This document shows positions 14,887 to 22,666 of a stretch of DNA of 45,475 nucleotides, in pieces. Below the pieces are notes generated by a model. It had not been told where the DNA came from, ran no database searches, and saw only the letters and a program-made list of their open reading frames with translations. Both the position numbers and the translations under genes were made by a program. Source of the stretch: Pseudomonadota bacterium (GTDB lineage Bacteria > Myxococcota_A > Polyangia > Polyangiales > Polyangiaceae); contig JAEYWK010000065.1 of assembly GCA_023431345.1 (NCBI GenBank), forward strand, positions 1 to 45,475, written 5' to 3'. Positions within the stretch are counted from its first letter, which is position 1. The number at the start of each line of letters is the position of its first letter.

Positions 14887-17222
14887 GCCGCAAACGGGTT
14901 GTTTCGGAACGCTTCGGCCGGTTTGGCAGCACCAGCACCGGTCGCGGGCGAGCGCTTCCCCGCGCCAGCCTTACCGGGGCCTGCGCCTCGGGCGGGCTCG
15001 CGCGCCGGCGCCGGGGGTTTGGCGCCCGCTTCGGGGGCGGCTGACTTGCGGGTGAGCGCGATGCGGCGGCGCTGCAAATCGACCTCGAGGACGCGCACGC
15101 TCACTTTGTCGCCCACCTTCACCACCTCGCTCGGATCCTTCACGAAGCGATCGGCCAGCTGGGACACGTGAACGAGCCCATCCTGGTGCACGCCCACGTC
15201 CACGAAGGCGCCGAACGCGGTGACGTTCGTGACCACGCCTTCCAGCGTCATGCCTACCTTCAAGTCCTCGAGGGCCCGCACGTCATCGCGGAACTTCGGC
15301 GGTTGAAATTCTTCGCGAGGATCCCGCCCCGGCCGCATCAGCTCGGCGCAGATGTCGTCGAGCGTGAAGCTGCCGACCTCACCGCTCGCGTACTTGGCGC
15401 GCTCGATGCTGCGCACCAAAGTCAGGTTACCGATCAGCGACACGACGGGGACGCCCAGGTCACGCGCGATGCGCTCGACCAGCTCGTAGCGCTCCGGGTG
15501 CACGGCGCTGGCGTCGAGCGGGTGCTCACCGCTGCGCACGCGCACGAACCCCGCGGCTTGCTCGAAGGTCTTGGGGCCGAGCCCTGGCACTTCGAGCAGC
15601 CCGCGGCGCGTTTTGAACGCGCCCTTCTCGTTACGGTAAGCCACGATGCGCTTGGCCACGCTCGGACCGAGCCCTGCCACGCGCGAGAGCAGCGAGGCGC
15701 TGGCCGTGTTCAGCTCCACCCCGACCGCGTTCACGCAGCTCTCGACCACCTCGTCCAGCTTCTTGGCTAGAAATGCCTGGAAAACATCATGTTGGTATTG
15801 CCCGACGCCGATGCTCTTGGGGTCGAGCTTCACGAGCTCCGCCAGCGGATCCTGCAGGCGCCGCGCGATGCTGACCGCGCCGCGAATGGTCAGATCGAGA
15901 TCCGGAAACTCCTCGCGCGCGACGTCGCTCGCCGAGTAGATGCTGGCGCCGGCCTCGCTGACGCTGACCACGAACGGTAGCCCGCCCTCGACGCCCACCT
16001 CGCGCAGCACGTCGCGCGCGAAGGCCTCGGTTTCACGACCGTGAGTGCCGTTGCCCACCGCGACGGCTACGATCGGGTGTCGCGCGAGCATGGCTTTCAG
16101 GCTCTGCTTCGCCTTCGCGAGGGCCCCTTCGCCTTGAACCAAGTAGATCGTCTCGTGCTCGAGCAGCTTGCCCGTCTCGTCGACGACCACGCACTTGCAG
16201 CCCGTGCGCTGTCCCGGGTCGATGCCGAGCACGTGGCGAGTGCCGAGCGGCGCTGCCAGCAAGAGCTCGCGCAGGTTCTTGGCGAAGACGTCGATGGCGG
16301 CCTTGTCGGCGGCGAGCTTCAGCTCGACCCGCACGTCCACCTCGACCGAGTGCAGCAGCAGGCGCGAGACCGCGTCCTTGACGGCCAGCTCCATCTGCGC
16401 CTGCCAGGGGCTGCCGCGACGCACGCGTCCCTGACCGACGCGCTCGGTCAGGGCCTCCTTGTCGATGGCGAGCCCGGCGCGGAGCACCCCCTCCGTCTCG
16501 CCCCGCCGAATGGCCAAGTAGCGATGGGACGGGATCTGGGAGATCGGCTCCACAAAGCTCGCATAGGCGTCGAACTTGGTGACCTGATCGCGGTGCTCGC
16601 TGGTCTTCTGCACCTCGATCTGGCCTTCCTTGAAGTAGGTCTCTCGGGCGTGACGCCGGACCTCGGCGTCTTCGGCGATGCGCTCCGCGATGATGTCGCG
16701 AGCACCGGCCAGCGCCGCGGCCACGTCGGGCACCTCTTTCTCGACGCTGACGAAGCCGCGCGCGGCCGCCTCTGGGTCCTCGCCCCCTTGCGCCCCAAGC
16801 AGCTCGGCTAGGGGCTCGAGCCCTCGCTCTTTGGCGATCACGGCCCGTGTACGGCGCTTCGGCTTGTAGGGCAGGTAGAGGTCCTCGAGCTCGGCCTTGG
16901 TCGCGGCGGCCCGCAGCTTGGCTTCGAGAGCGGCCGTCAGCTTCCCTTGGCTCCTGATCTCGGCGATCACGCTGACACGCCGAGCGTCCAGCTCCACGAG
17001 GTACGCTCGCCGCTCTTCGATGTTGCGAATTGCCACTTCATCGAGCCCGCCCGTGGCTTCTTTCCGGTAGCGCGCGATAAACGGCACCGTGGCGCCCTCC
17101 GCGAGCAGCGCCACCACGGCTTTCACCCCCGACGGTGGTAGCCCCAGCTCCTGACAGATCAGGGGGACCGGGTCGAAAGCTGAGTCAGAGGCGCTCGCGG
17201 CGTTATCGCTCACACGGGACAT
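14871..17222 (-). CDS. tex: Tex RNA-binding transcription accessory protein
   Basis: The 783-residue protein has the full Tex layout. It comprises an N-terminal helical region (LICQELGLPPSGVKAVVALL, with the FIARYRKE-TGGLDE motif), a YqgF/RNase-H-like domain (HVLGIDPGQRTGCKCVVVD), tandem helix-hairpin-helix (LLSRVAGLGPSVAKRIVAYR and LLEVPGLGPKTFEQAAGF) and a C-terminal S1 domain (GVVTNVTAFGAFVDVG). An Ala/Pro/Lys-rich linker leads to the tail NNPFAAHFRK. Tex binds nucleic acid and affects transcription. The ATG at 17222 (MSRVSDNA) matches the usual N terminus. The frame remains open far upstream, but that stretch lies inside the divergent transporter gene. Confidence 0.95.
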   Translation of the reverse strand: MSRVSDNAASASDSAFDPVPLICQELGLPPSGVKAVVALLAEGATVPFIARYRKEATGGLDEVAIRNIEERRAYLVELDARRVSVIAEIRSQGKLTAALEAKLRAAATKAELEDLYLPYKPKRRTRAVIAKERGLEPLAELLGAQGGEDPEAAARGFVSVEKEVPDVAAALAGARDIIAERIAEDAEVRRHARETYFKEGQIEVQKTSEHRDQVTKFDAYASFVEPISQIPSHRYLAIRRGETEGVLRAGLAIDKEALTERVGQGRVRRGSPWQAQMELAVKDAVSRLLLHSVEVDVRVELKLAADKAAIDVFAKNLRELLLAAPLGTRHVLGIDPGQRTGCKCVVVDETGKLLEHETIYLVQGEGALAKAKQSLKAMLARHPIVAVAVGNGTHGRETEAFARDVLREVGVEGGLPFVVSVSEAGASIYSASDVAREEFPDLDLTIRGAVSIARRLQDPLAELVKLDPKSIGVGQYQHDVFQAFLAKKLDEVVESCVNAVGVELNTASASLLSRVAGLGPSVAKRIVAYRNEKGAFKTRRGLLEVPGLGPKTFEQAAGFVRVRSGEHPLDASAVHPERYELVERIARDLGVPVVSLIGNLTLVRSIERAKYASGEVGSFTLDDICAELMRPGRDPREEFQPPKFRDDVRALEDLKVGMTLEGVVTNVTAFGAFVDVGVHQDGLVHVSQLADRFVKDPSEVVKVGDKVSVRVLEVDLQRRRIALTRKSAAPEAGAKPPAPAREPARGAGPGKAGAGKRSPATGAGAAKPAEAFRNNPFAAHFRK

Positions 17223-17285
17223 GGCGTCTCTACCCCATAGCCGCGCGACGAAACGAAATCTACACGCCGCTCGACCTGAGTTAGG

Positions 17286-18650
17286 GTGCAATCCCAAGTG
17301 ACGACCGCCTCCGAACCCGCCTGGCTCTCTCGCGCGCTCCGCCCCATCACCGAGGTTCGCCCCGGGGAAGCGATCACGGCGCTGCTGCTCACGCTGAACG
17401 TGTTCTTGCTGCTGACCGCGTACTACGTGCTCAAGCCCGTGCGCGAGGCGCTGATCTTGAAGCTGCCCTCCGGGCCCGAGTACAAAGCATACACGAGCGG
17501 AGTGATCGCGATCCTGCTGTTCGCGCTCGTGCCCCTCTACGGCATGCTCGTCGATCGGCTGCCGCGCATCAAGCTCGTCGTCGGCGTGTCGCTGGCGTTC
17601 GCGCTGCAGGTGCTGCTCTTCTACGCGGCCATGGCCGTGCCGAGCCTGAAGCCCAAGCTCGGCTTCGTGTACTTCGCGTGGGTCGGCGTGTTCAACGTGA
17701 TGCTGGTGGCGCAGTTCTGGGCCTTCGCCAACGACCTCTACGACAAGGAGCAAGGGGACCGGCTGTTCCCCATGATCGCGATCGGCGCCAGCGTAGGCGG
17801 CGCGGCCGGCAGCGAGCTCGCCAAGTGGCTCGTGAACCAGCTCGGCATACCGCCGATGTTGCTGGTCGCAGCCGGCCTGCTCGCCGTATGCGCGCTGTTG
17901 TTCTGGCTCGTCGAGCGGCGCGAAAGTCATCGCGACAAGAGCGCAGACATGCCCGCCACTGCCCCTGCGGCCGCTGGCGAGACCAAAAAGCAGGGCGGAT
18001 TCGGGCTCGTGATGCGGTACCGCTACCTGTTGCTCTTGGCGGCGTTCTCGCTGCTCTACAACTGGGTGAACAGCAACAGCGAGTACATGCTGAGCAAGAT
18101 CATCAAGGATGACGTCGTCGCGAGCCATCCCAACCTGAACGACGACCAAATCGGCGAGCAGATCGGGGCGGCGTACGCCGACTTCTTTCGCTACGTGAAC
18201 TGGCTGGGGCTGGTGCTGCAGATGTTCGTGGTTTCGCGCGTCGTGAAGTGGCTCGGGCTGTCCAAGGCCTTCCTGTTCTTGCCGGTGATTGCGCTCATGA
18301 ACGCGAGCTTCGTCGCGTTCTTGCCGATAATCGCGCTGATCAAGGGCGCGAAGACGGCCGAGAACGCTACCGACTACTCACTCAACAACACGCTCCGGCA
18401 GATGCTGTGGCTCGTGACCTCGCCGCAGATGAAATACAAGGCCAAGCAGGTGGTCGACACCTTCTGCGTACGCATCGGTGACGTGTGCTCCGCGCTCACC
18501 GTCTACTTCGCCGTCAGCTTGGGCAACCTGTCGGTGCACCGATTTGCGTGGATCAGCTTGGCGCTGGGCGGGGTGTGGCTGCTGCTGGCGCTCACGATCG
18601 GTCGCATGTATCGCAAGCTCGAAGCGAGTGGGGAGAAGCTCGGCGCATGA
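17286..18650 (+). CDS. Npt1/Npt2 (ATP/ADP translocase)-family nucleotide transporter
   Basis: This 454-residue inner-membrane protein has about 10-12 membrane segments. It matches the NTT/Npt family, known for nucleotide exchange in plastids and obligate intracellular bacteria. Family-type features include AYYVLKPVREALILK in the first segment pair, the FAFANDLYDKEQGDRLFP-like stretch and the NTLRQMLWLVTSPQMKYKAKQ segment with conserved charged residues. In free-living bacteria the substrate is unproven. The start is GTG at 17286, with an alternative GTG at 17298. The gene is divergent from tex, and its stop overlaps the next start by 4 bp (ATGA), making it the first gene of a three-gene unit with an Omp85-like barrel and a lipoprotein. 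Confidence 0.85.
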   Translation: MQSQVTTASEPAWLSRALRPITEVRPGEAITALLLTLNVFLLLTAYYVLKPVREALILKLPSGPEYKAYTSGVIAILLFALVPLYGMLVDRLPRIKLVVGVSLAFALQVLLFYAAMAVPSLKPKLGFVYFAWVGVFNVMLVAQFWAFANDLYDKEQGDRLFPMIAIGASVGGAAGSELAKWLVNQLGIPPMLLVAAGLLAVCALLFWLVERRESHRDKSADMPATAPAAAGETKKQGGFGLVMRYRYLLLLAAFSLLYNWVNSNSEYMLSKIIKDDVVASHPNLNDDQIGEQIGAAYADFFRYVNWLGLVLQMFVVSRVVKWLGLSKAFLFLPVIALMNASFVAFLPIIALIKGAKTAENATDYSLNNTLRQMLWLVTSPQMKYKAKQVVDTFCVRIGDVCSALTVYFAVSLGNLSVHRFAWISLALGGVWLLLALTIGRMYRKLEASGEKLGA

Positions 18651-20062
18651 CGCCTCGCGCAAGGTGGCGCCGCGCCGGGCTCGCGCTCGCTGGGCTGCTC
18701 ACGCTGGCCGCGCCCGCGCCCGCGGCCGCCGACGACGCCGAGAAACGCCCCGACGACGCCGAGAAACGCTCCGACGACGCCGAGAAACGTCCGCTGCCCG
18801 ATTACGACGGACGCGGCGGGCCGCCCCAGACGCCGGGCGACAAGGCGCTGTGGGTGCCGCGCGTGCTGCTGTCCCCCGCCTACTTCGTGAGCGAGTTTCT
18901 GGTGCGGAGGCCCCTCGGCTACGCGATCACGGCCGCCGAGAAGGCGGAGCTCCCCGCCGCTCTCTACGACTTCTTCGCGTTCGGCCCCGACCACAGCGCC
19001 GGCATCGTGCCCATCGCGCTGGTCGATTTCGGGTTCGAGCCCAGCGTCGGCTTGTACGCCTTTTGGGACAACGCGGGCTTCGACGGGCACGATCTCAGGC
19101 TGCGCGGCTCGACGTGGGGCGCCGATTGGTTATCGGGGACGCTCACCGAACGCTTTCGCTTCAGCGAGCGCTTCGAGCTGACCCTCACCGCGACGGCGAC
19201 GCGCCGCCCCGACTACGCCTTCTACGGCATCGGTCCGGACGTGCGCGAGAGCGCCCTCGTGCGCTACTCCGCCGACAGCGTCGACGCCCACGTCGAGACC
19301 TGGCTGGGGCTGCCGCGCAGCAGCTTGCTCGAGACGTTCGTTGGCTACCGCGGCTATTCTTTCGGGCCGAGCGACTACGACGCCGCGTCGCGCGGCGAGA
19401 GCGGCTACGAGCCATCGCTCGACGAAGCGGTGCGCCTCGGCGAGCTCGCGGAGCCGCCCGGGTTTCGCGAGGGCTACCGAGCCCCGTTCGCGAGGGCACG
19501 GCTGGTGCTCGATCCGCGGCCGGTCGAGGGCTCGGCCAGCGGCGTTCGCTTGGAGCTCGGCGCCGAGCAAGGCGTCGATACCCAGGGCGACACCAGCGGC
19601 GGCTGGCTGCGCTACGGAGCGACGCTCGGAGGGTTCCTCGACCTTTGGGAGCGCGGCCGGGTCGTCAGCCTCTCGGTGTCGGCGGCCGTCGCCGAGCAGG
19701 TCGGCGAGCGACCCGTGCCGTTCACGGAGCTGGTCCAACTGGGAGGCCCGGGCATGATGCCGGGGTTTCGTGCCGGCCGTCTCTTCGGGCCGAGCGCGCT
19801 CGTGGCCACGCTGCGCTACTCCTGGCCGGTGTGGATTTGGCTGAACGGCTCGATACAAGTCGCGACCGGCAACGTCTTCGGCGAGCATTTCGCGGGCGCC
19901 TCGCTCGAGCGCTCACGCCTCTCGACCGCCATCGGTATCGAGAGCAGCGGCTCGCGCGACAGCATCTTTCAGGCCCTAGTCGGCTTCGGCACCGAAACCT
20001 TCGAGAGCGGCGCGGAGCTCGACTCGATCCGCGTCGTATTGGGAGCACGCAGTGGCTTTTAA
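18647..20062 (+). CDS. Omp85/BamA-like outer-membrane barrel protein
   Basis: The 471-residue protein begins with a signal peptide (MTPRARWRRAGLALAGLLTL to APAAA). A charged linker of three DDAEKR repeats follows, then a beta-barrel that resembles the surface-antigen (D15) domain of Omp85 proteins. Typical points are the alternating strands and the PFTELVQLGGPGMMPGFRAG segment (compare the LGG...RGF loop of Omp85 barrels). The chain ends in phenylalanine (ARSGF), as outer-membrane barrels often do. No POTRA domains are visible, so it is closer to PlpD/TamA-barrel-only or lipid-transport types than to BamA. The ATG at 18647 overlaps the transporter stop (ATGA), and it shares 11 bp with the lipoprotein gene downstream. 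Confidence 0.75.
   Translation: MTPRARWRRAGLALAGLLTLAAPAPAAADDAEKRPDDAEKRSDDAEKRPLPDYDGRGGPPQTPGDKALWVPRVLLSPAYFVSEFLVRRPLGYAITAAEKAELPAALYDFFAFGPDHSAGIVPIALVDFGFEPSVGLYAFWDNAGFDGHDLRLRGSTWGADWLSGTLTERFRFSERFELTLTATATRRPDYAFYGIGPDVRESALVRYSADSVDAHVETWLGLPRSSLLETFVGYRGYSFGPSDYDAASRGESGYEPSLDEAVRLGELAEPPGFREGYRAPFARARLVLDPRPVEGSASGVRLELGAEQGVDTQGDTSGGWLRYGATLGGFLDLWERGRVVSLSVSAAVAEQVGERPVPFTELVQLGGPGMMPGFRAGRLFGPSALVATLRYSWPVWIWLNGSIQVATGNVFGEHFAGASLERSRLSTAIGIESSGSRDSIFQALVGFGTETFESGAELDSIRVVLGARSGF
18731..18793 (+). repeat. Three tandem 21-bp repeats
   Basis: Three 21-bp units begin at 18731, 18752 and 18773, each opening GACGACGCCGAGAAACG, and encode a 7-residue unit DDAEKR(P/S). They sit just after the signal peptide of the barrel protein, in a linker that would tolerate copy-number change. 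Confidence 0.9.
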
Positions 20063-21746
20063 GAGCTTCGCCTACCTCGGACTCCTGGCGCTCGTCGGCT
20101 GCGCCACGACTGCCCGCTTCCCTCTCGCGACGCCGCTGACACGCGACGACGACCAGCAGCCGTTCGCACGAGCGCCGGAAGAGTACTACTCACCGTTCGC
20201 GTGGGACGGTGCCAATTACATGGTGTTTCACCCGATCGCGCGCTTCTTCGCCGTCGATCCGGCGGGGCCGGCCACCAACGTGAACGCCCTCGACGAAGTG
20301 CCAGATTCGAGCTGGTTCGAGAACCGCCTCGGCTCGCGGCGCGTCACGCCCGACGAGGTAACCCGCGGCTCGTGCACCGAAAAGATGCTCGACCCGAACG
20401 CGCCCGACGGCTCGTGGACCATCGACAAGGGGAAGGACAACGGCGCCAACCCCGGCTTTCGCGTCAACATCGAGGGCCTCGGCAAGTTCATGCTCAAGTC
20501 CGACCCGGAGGGCGAGCCCGATCGGGCCACCGGCGCGACCGCGGTCTCGTCGCGGATCTACCACGCGGTCGGCTACTACGCGCCTTGCGACACGGTCGTC
20601 TACTTCAGACCTTCGCTGCTGAAGCTGAAGCCCGGGCTCACCGTTACCAACAACGAGGGCGTTACGGCCCCGTTCGATCGAGCCCGGCTCGACCGCATGC
20701 TGGAGCACGCATCCCGCCGCGACGGCCTCGTGCGCATGGTCGCTTCCTCGTGGTTGCCGGGTAAGCCGCTCGGCCCTTACCGCTACGAGGGCACGCGCGA
20801 CGACGATCCGAACGACGTGATCCCCCACGAAGATCGGCGAGAGGTACGCGCCGGACGCCTCGTCGCGGCTTGGGTCAACCACTTCGACACTCGCGAGCAA
20901 AACACGATGGACGTGTTCATGCCCGCCGACCCCAAGCGCAAAGACGGCCCTGGCTACGTGCGCCACTACATCATCGATATCGGCGACGCCTTCGGCAGCC
21001 GCTGGACGGTCGACGGCATCTCGCGGCGCCTCGGCAGCTCGTATGTGTTCGACGGTCAGCACATCGCGGCCGACTTCTTGAGCCTCGGCACCATCTCGCG
21101 GCCGTGGGAGCGCGCACAGCTGACCGGGGGCGTGTTCAACTACTTCAGCGCGCGCGATTTCGATCCCGAAGAGTGGCGGGGCGAGTATCCCAACCCCGCT
21201 TTCATGCGCATGACCGAGCAAGACGGCGCGTGGATGGCGCGCATCTTGGCGCGGTTCTCCGACGACCTGGTGGAGGCGGCGGTGAAGGTCGGCTTGTACG
21301 ACCCGGTGAGCGAGCGCTACTTGCTCGAGACGCTGATCGCTCGACGTGACACCATCTTGCGTCGCTACCTCACCCGCCTCTCGCCTCTGACCGAGGTGAC
21401 GGTGAGTGAGCGCGGCGTGTGCGCCGTGGATCTCGCGCGGGAGTCGCGCGTCGTCCCCAACGAGGGCGTCAGTTTTCGCGCATACCTCTATCGAGGCGCG
21501 CGGCTGAAGCCGGCGGGCAAGGCCAAATTCCAAACTCAAGCGCCGCCTCGCGTGTGCGTCGACATCCCGCACGCGAGCGTGTCCGAGTCGCTGCCGGACA
21601 ACGCGCCGGAGCGCTACGTGGTGCTCGACGTGACCAACGGCTACGCCAAAGGCCCGCTCCGCTTGCATCTCTACGATCTGGGCGCGCGGGGCTACCGGCT
21701 CGCCGGCATCGAGCGCCCCGACGACCTGACGCCGCCGCGGCTCTAG
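20052..21746 (+). CDS. Predicted lipoprotein with atypical protein-kinase-like fold
   Basis: The 564-residue protein has a lipobox, LVGC at residues 14-17, so it is predicted to be a lipid-anchored envelope protein. The middle (about 140-330) looks like an atypical kinase core: a strand GKFMLK (K149, possible ATP lysine), a helix AVSSRIYHAVGYYAP, and NHFD at 276-279. EQN (N284) then acts as a catalytic-loop-like D/N pair, and YIIDIG (D309, G311) as a metal-binding D-x-G. Homologues recalled from Acidobacteria and Myxococcota keep the same order but have no known function. A helix-C glutamate is not clear. The start is GTG at 20052, overlapping the barrel gene by 11 bp. Fold and activity are inference. 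Confidence 0.6.
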   Translation: MAFKSFAYLGLLALVGCATTARFPLATPLTRDDDQQPFARAPEEYYSPFAWDGANYMVFHPIARFFAVDPAGPATNVNALDEVPDSSWFENRLGSRRVTPDEVTRGSCTEKMLDPNAPDGSWTIDKGKDNGANPGFRVNIEGLGKFMLKSDPEGEPDRATGATAVSSRIYHAVGYYAPCDTVVYFRPSLLKLKPGLTVTNNEGVTAPFDRARLDRMLEHASRRDGLVRMVASSWLPGKPLGPYRYEGTRDDDPNDVIPHEDRREVRAGRLVAAWVNHFDTREQNTMDVFMPADPKRKDGPGYVRHYIIDIGDAFGSRWTVDGISRRLGSSYVFDGQHIAADFLSLGTISRPWERAQLTGGVFNYFSARDFDPEEWRGEYPNPAFMRMTEQDGAWMARILARFSDDLVEAAVKVGLYDPVSERYLLETLIARRDTILRRYLTRLSPLTEVTVSERGVCAVDLARESRVVPNEGVSFRAYLYRGARLKPAGKAKFQTQAPPRVCVDIPHASVSESLPDNAPERYVVLDVTNGYAKGPLRLHLYDLGARGYRLAGIERPDDLTPPRL

Positions 21747-21754
21747 CGCTAGAG
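21741..21754. repeat. Palindrome holding both convergent stop codons
   Basis: CTCTAGCGCTAGAG is a perfect 14-bp palindrome. Its TAG triplets are the stop codons of the lipoprotein gene (21744-21746, plus) and of the cyclic-nucleotide-binding gene (21751-21749, minus). It might form a small bidirectional hairpin, but is too short to be a confident terminator. Confidence 0.8.
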
Positions 21755-22666
21755 ATCGCTCGGACGCAGCGCGCCGTCGATTTCCAGCAGCGGCTCGAGC
21801 TCGGACACGAGGTAAACGAGCGTACCGCGCGTGAGCCGGGCGTGCTCTTCGGCTTGATCGTAGAAATCCTGCTCGCTGATCCGCAGCACCACCGTCTCGC
21901 CCACCGCGCGCGCGGCGTAGGCCGGCAGCGCGTGACACAGCGCCGCCGCCGCGCCGACCAAGTCACCCGGGCCGTGACGCAGCAGAAACCCGCCCTCCGC
22001 GCGCAGCTCGATCGAGCCGCGCGTCACGATGTAGAGGTAGTCCCCCGGCGCTCGCTCCTCGAACAAGATCTGACCGGGTCGCAGCGTGAGCGCTTCTGCG
22101 ACGCTCGCCAAGCTGGCGATCGCCTGCATGCCCGCGGAGCGTAAGAACGTGGCCCGGCGCAGGGCCAAGATCTTGTCGTAGGTGTCGAGCTGGGCAGACG
22201 GCGAGCCCGGGGGAGGCTCGCTGACCCGGCGCAGCCGCGGAGCGAGCTCGCGCCAGCGCCCGTGCAGCTGCGTCGCGAAGTTACGAATGGCGGCGCGCGC
22301 GATCTGCCCGTTGTCTTCGAGCATGTCGAACCAGTCGGACATGCGCAGCGAGAGGAAGCGACTCGGCTCGAGGGCGCGGCAGTTGCGCGTGCGCGACCGC
22401 TGCAAAATCGCGTCGATGACCCCTACCACCGCTAGCGGCACGAACTCCCACGGCCGCTCCCCTTCGCGCTCCATCACCACCCGCCCCTCCACGAGGAACA
22501 GGAAACGCTCGGGAGCGTCGCCGAAATCGAAGATGGTGTCCCCGGGGCGAGCCACCACCTCTTCGAGCAGCTCGATGAAGCGCGCGTGGGCCGCCAGCGG
22601 CATGCTCGGAAACATCGAGCGCAGGAGGATTTCTCGATTGAGGCGGGTAGCGTCGGTCAGGGTCAT
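21749..22666 (-). CDS. Protein with two cyclic-nucleotide-binding domains
   Basis: The 305-residue protein carries two CNB-type domains. The first (about 25-125) reads VVARPGDTIFDFGDAPERFLFLVEGRVVM. The second (about 170-290) reads LTLRPGQILFEERAPGDYLYIVTRGSIEL, followed by GPGDLVGAAAALCHALPAYAARA. The canonical phosphate-cassette arginine and glutamate are not well conserved (GDLVGAAAAL in place of G-E-x-A), so cyclic nucleotide binding may be lost in one or both. There is no effector domain or membrane segment. Its start overlaps the stop of the upstream HEAT-fused transporter by 4 bp, so the two are translated together and probably act together. Confidence 0.82.
   Translation of the reverse strand: MTLTDATRLNREILLRSMFPSMPLAAHARFIELLEEVVARPGDTIFDFGDAPERFLFLVEGRVVMEREGERPWEFVPLAVVGVIDAILQRSRTRNCRALEPSRFLSLRMSDWFDMLEDNGQIARAAIRNFATQLHGRWRELAPRLRRVSEPPPGSPSAQLDTYDKILALRRATFLRSAGMQAIASLASVAEALTLRPGQILFEERAPGDYLYIVTRGSIELRAEGGFLLRHGPGDLVGAAAALCHALPAYAARAVGETVVLRISEQDFYDQAEEHARLTRGTLVYLVSELEPLLEIDGALRPSDL

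Noticed and set aside
17223..18149. Upstream extension of the tex reading frame
   Set aside because: The extra about 309 codons lie inside the divergent nucleotide-transporter gene and match no protein domain. Tex proteins start at MSRVSDN-like positions.
18478..20139. Plus-strand Arg-rich frame overlapping the barrel gene
   Set aside because: It contains long Arg runs and no domain, typical of a shadow frame in GC-rich DNA.
20190..21938. Long minus-strand open frame of 582 codons opposite the lipoprotein gene
   Set aside because: It is rich in Arg, Ala, His and Val without domains, and mirrors a well-supported lipoprotein and CNB gene. High GC makes such antisense frames common.
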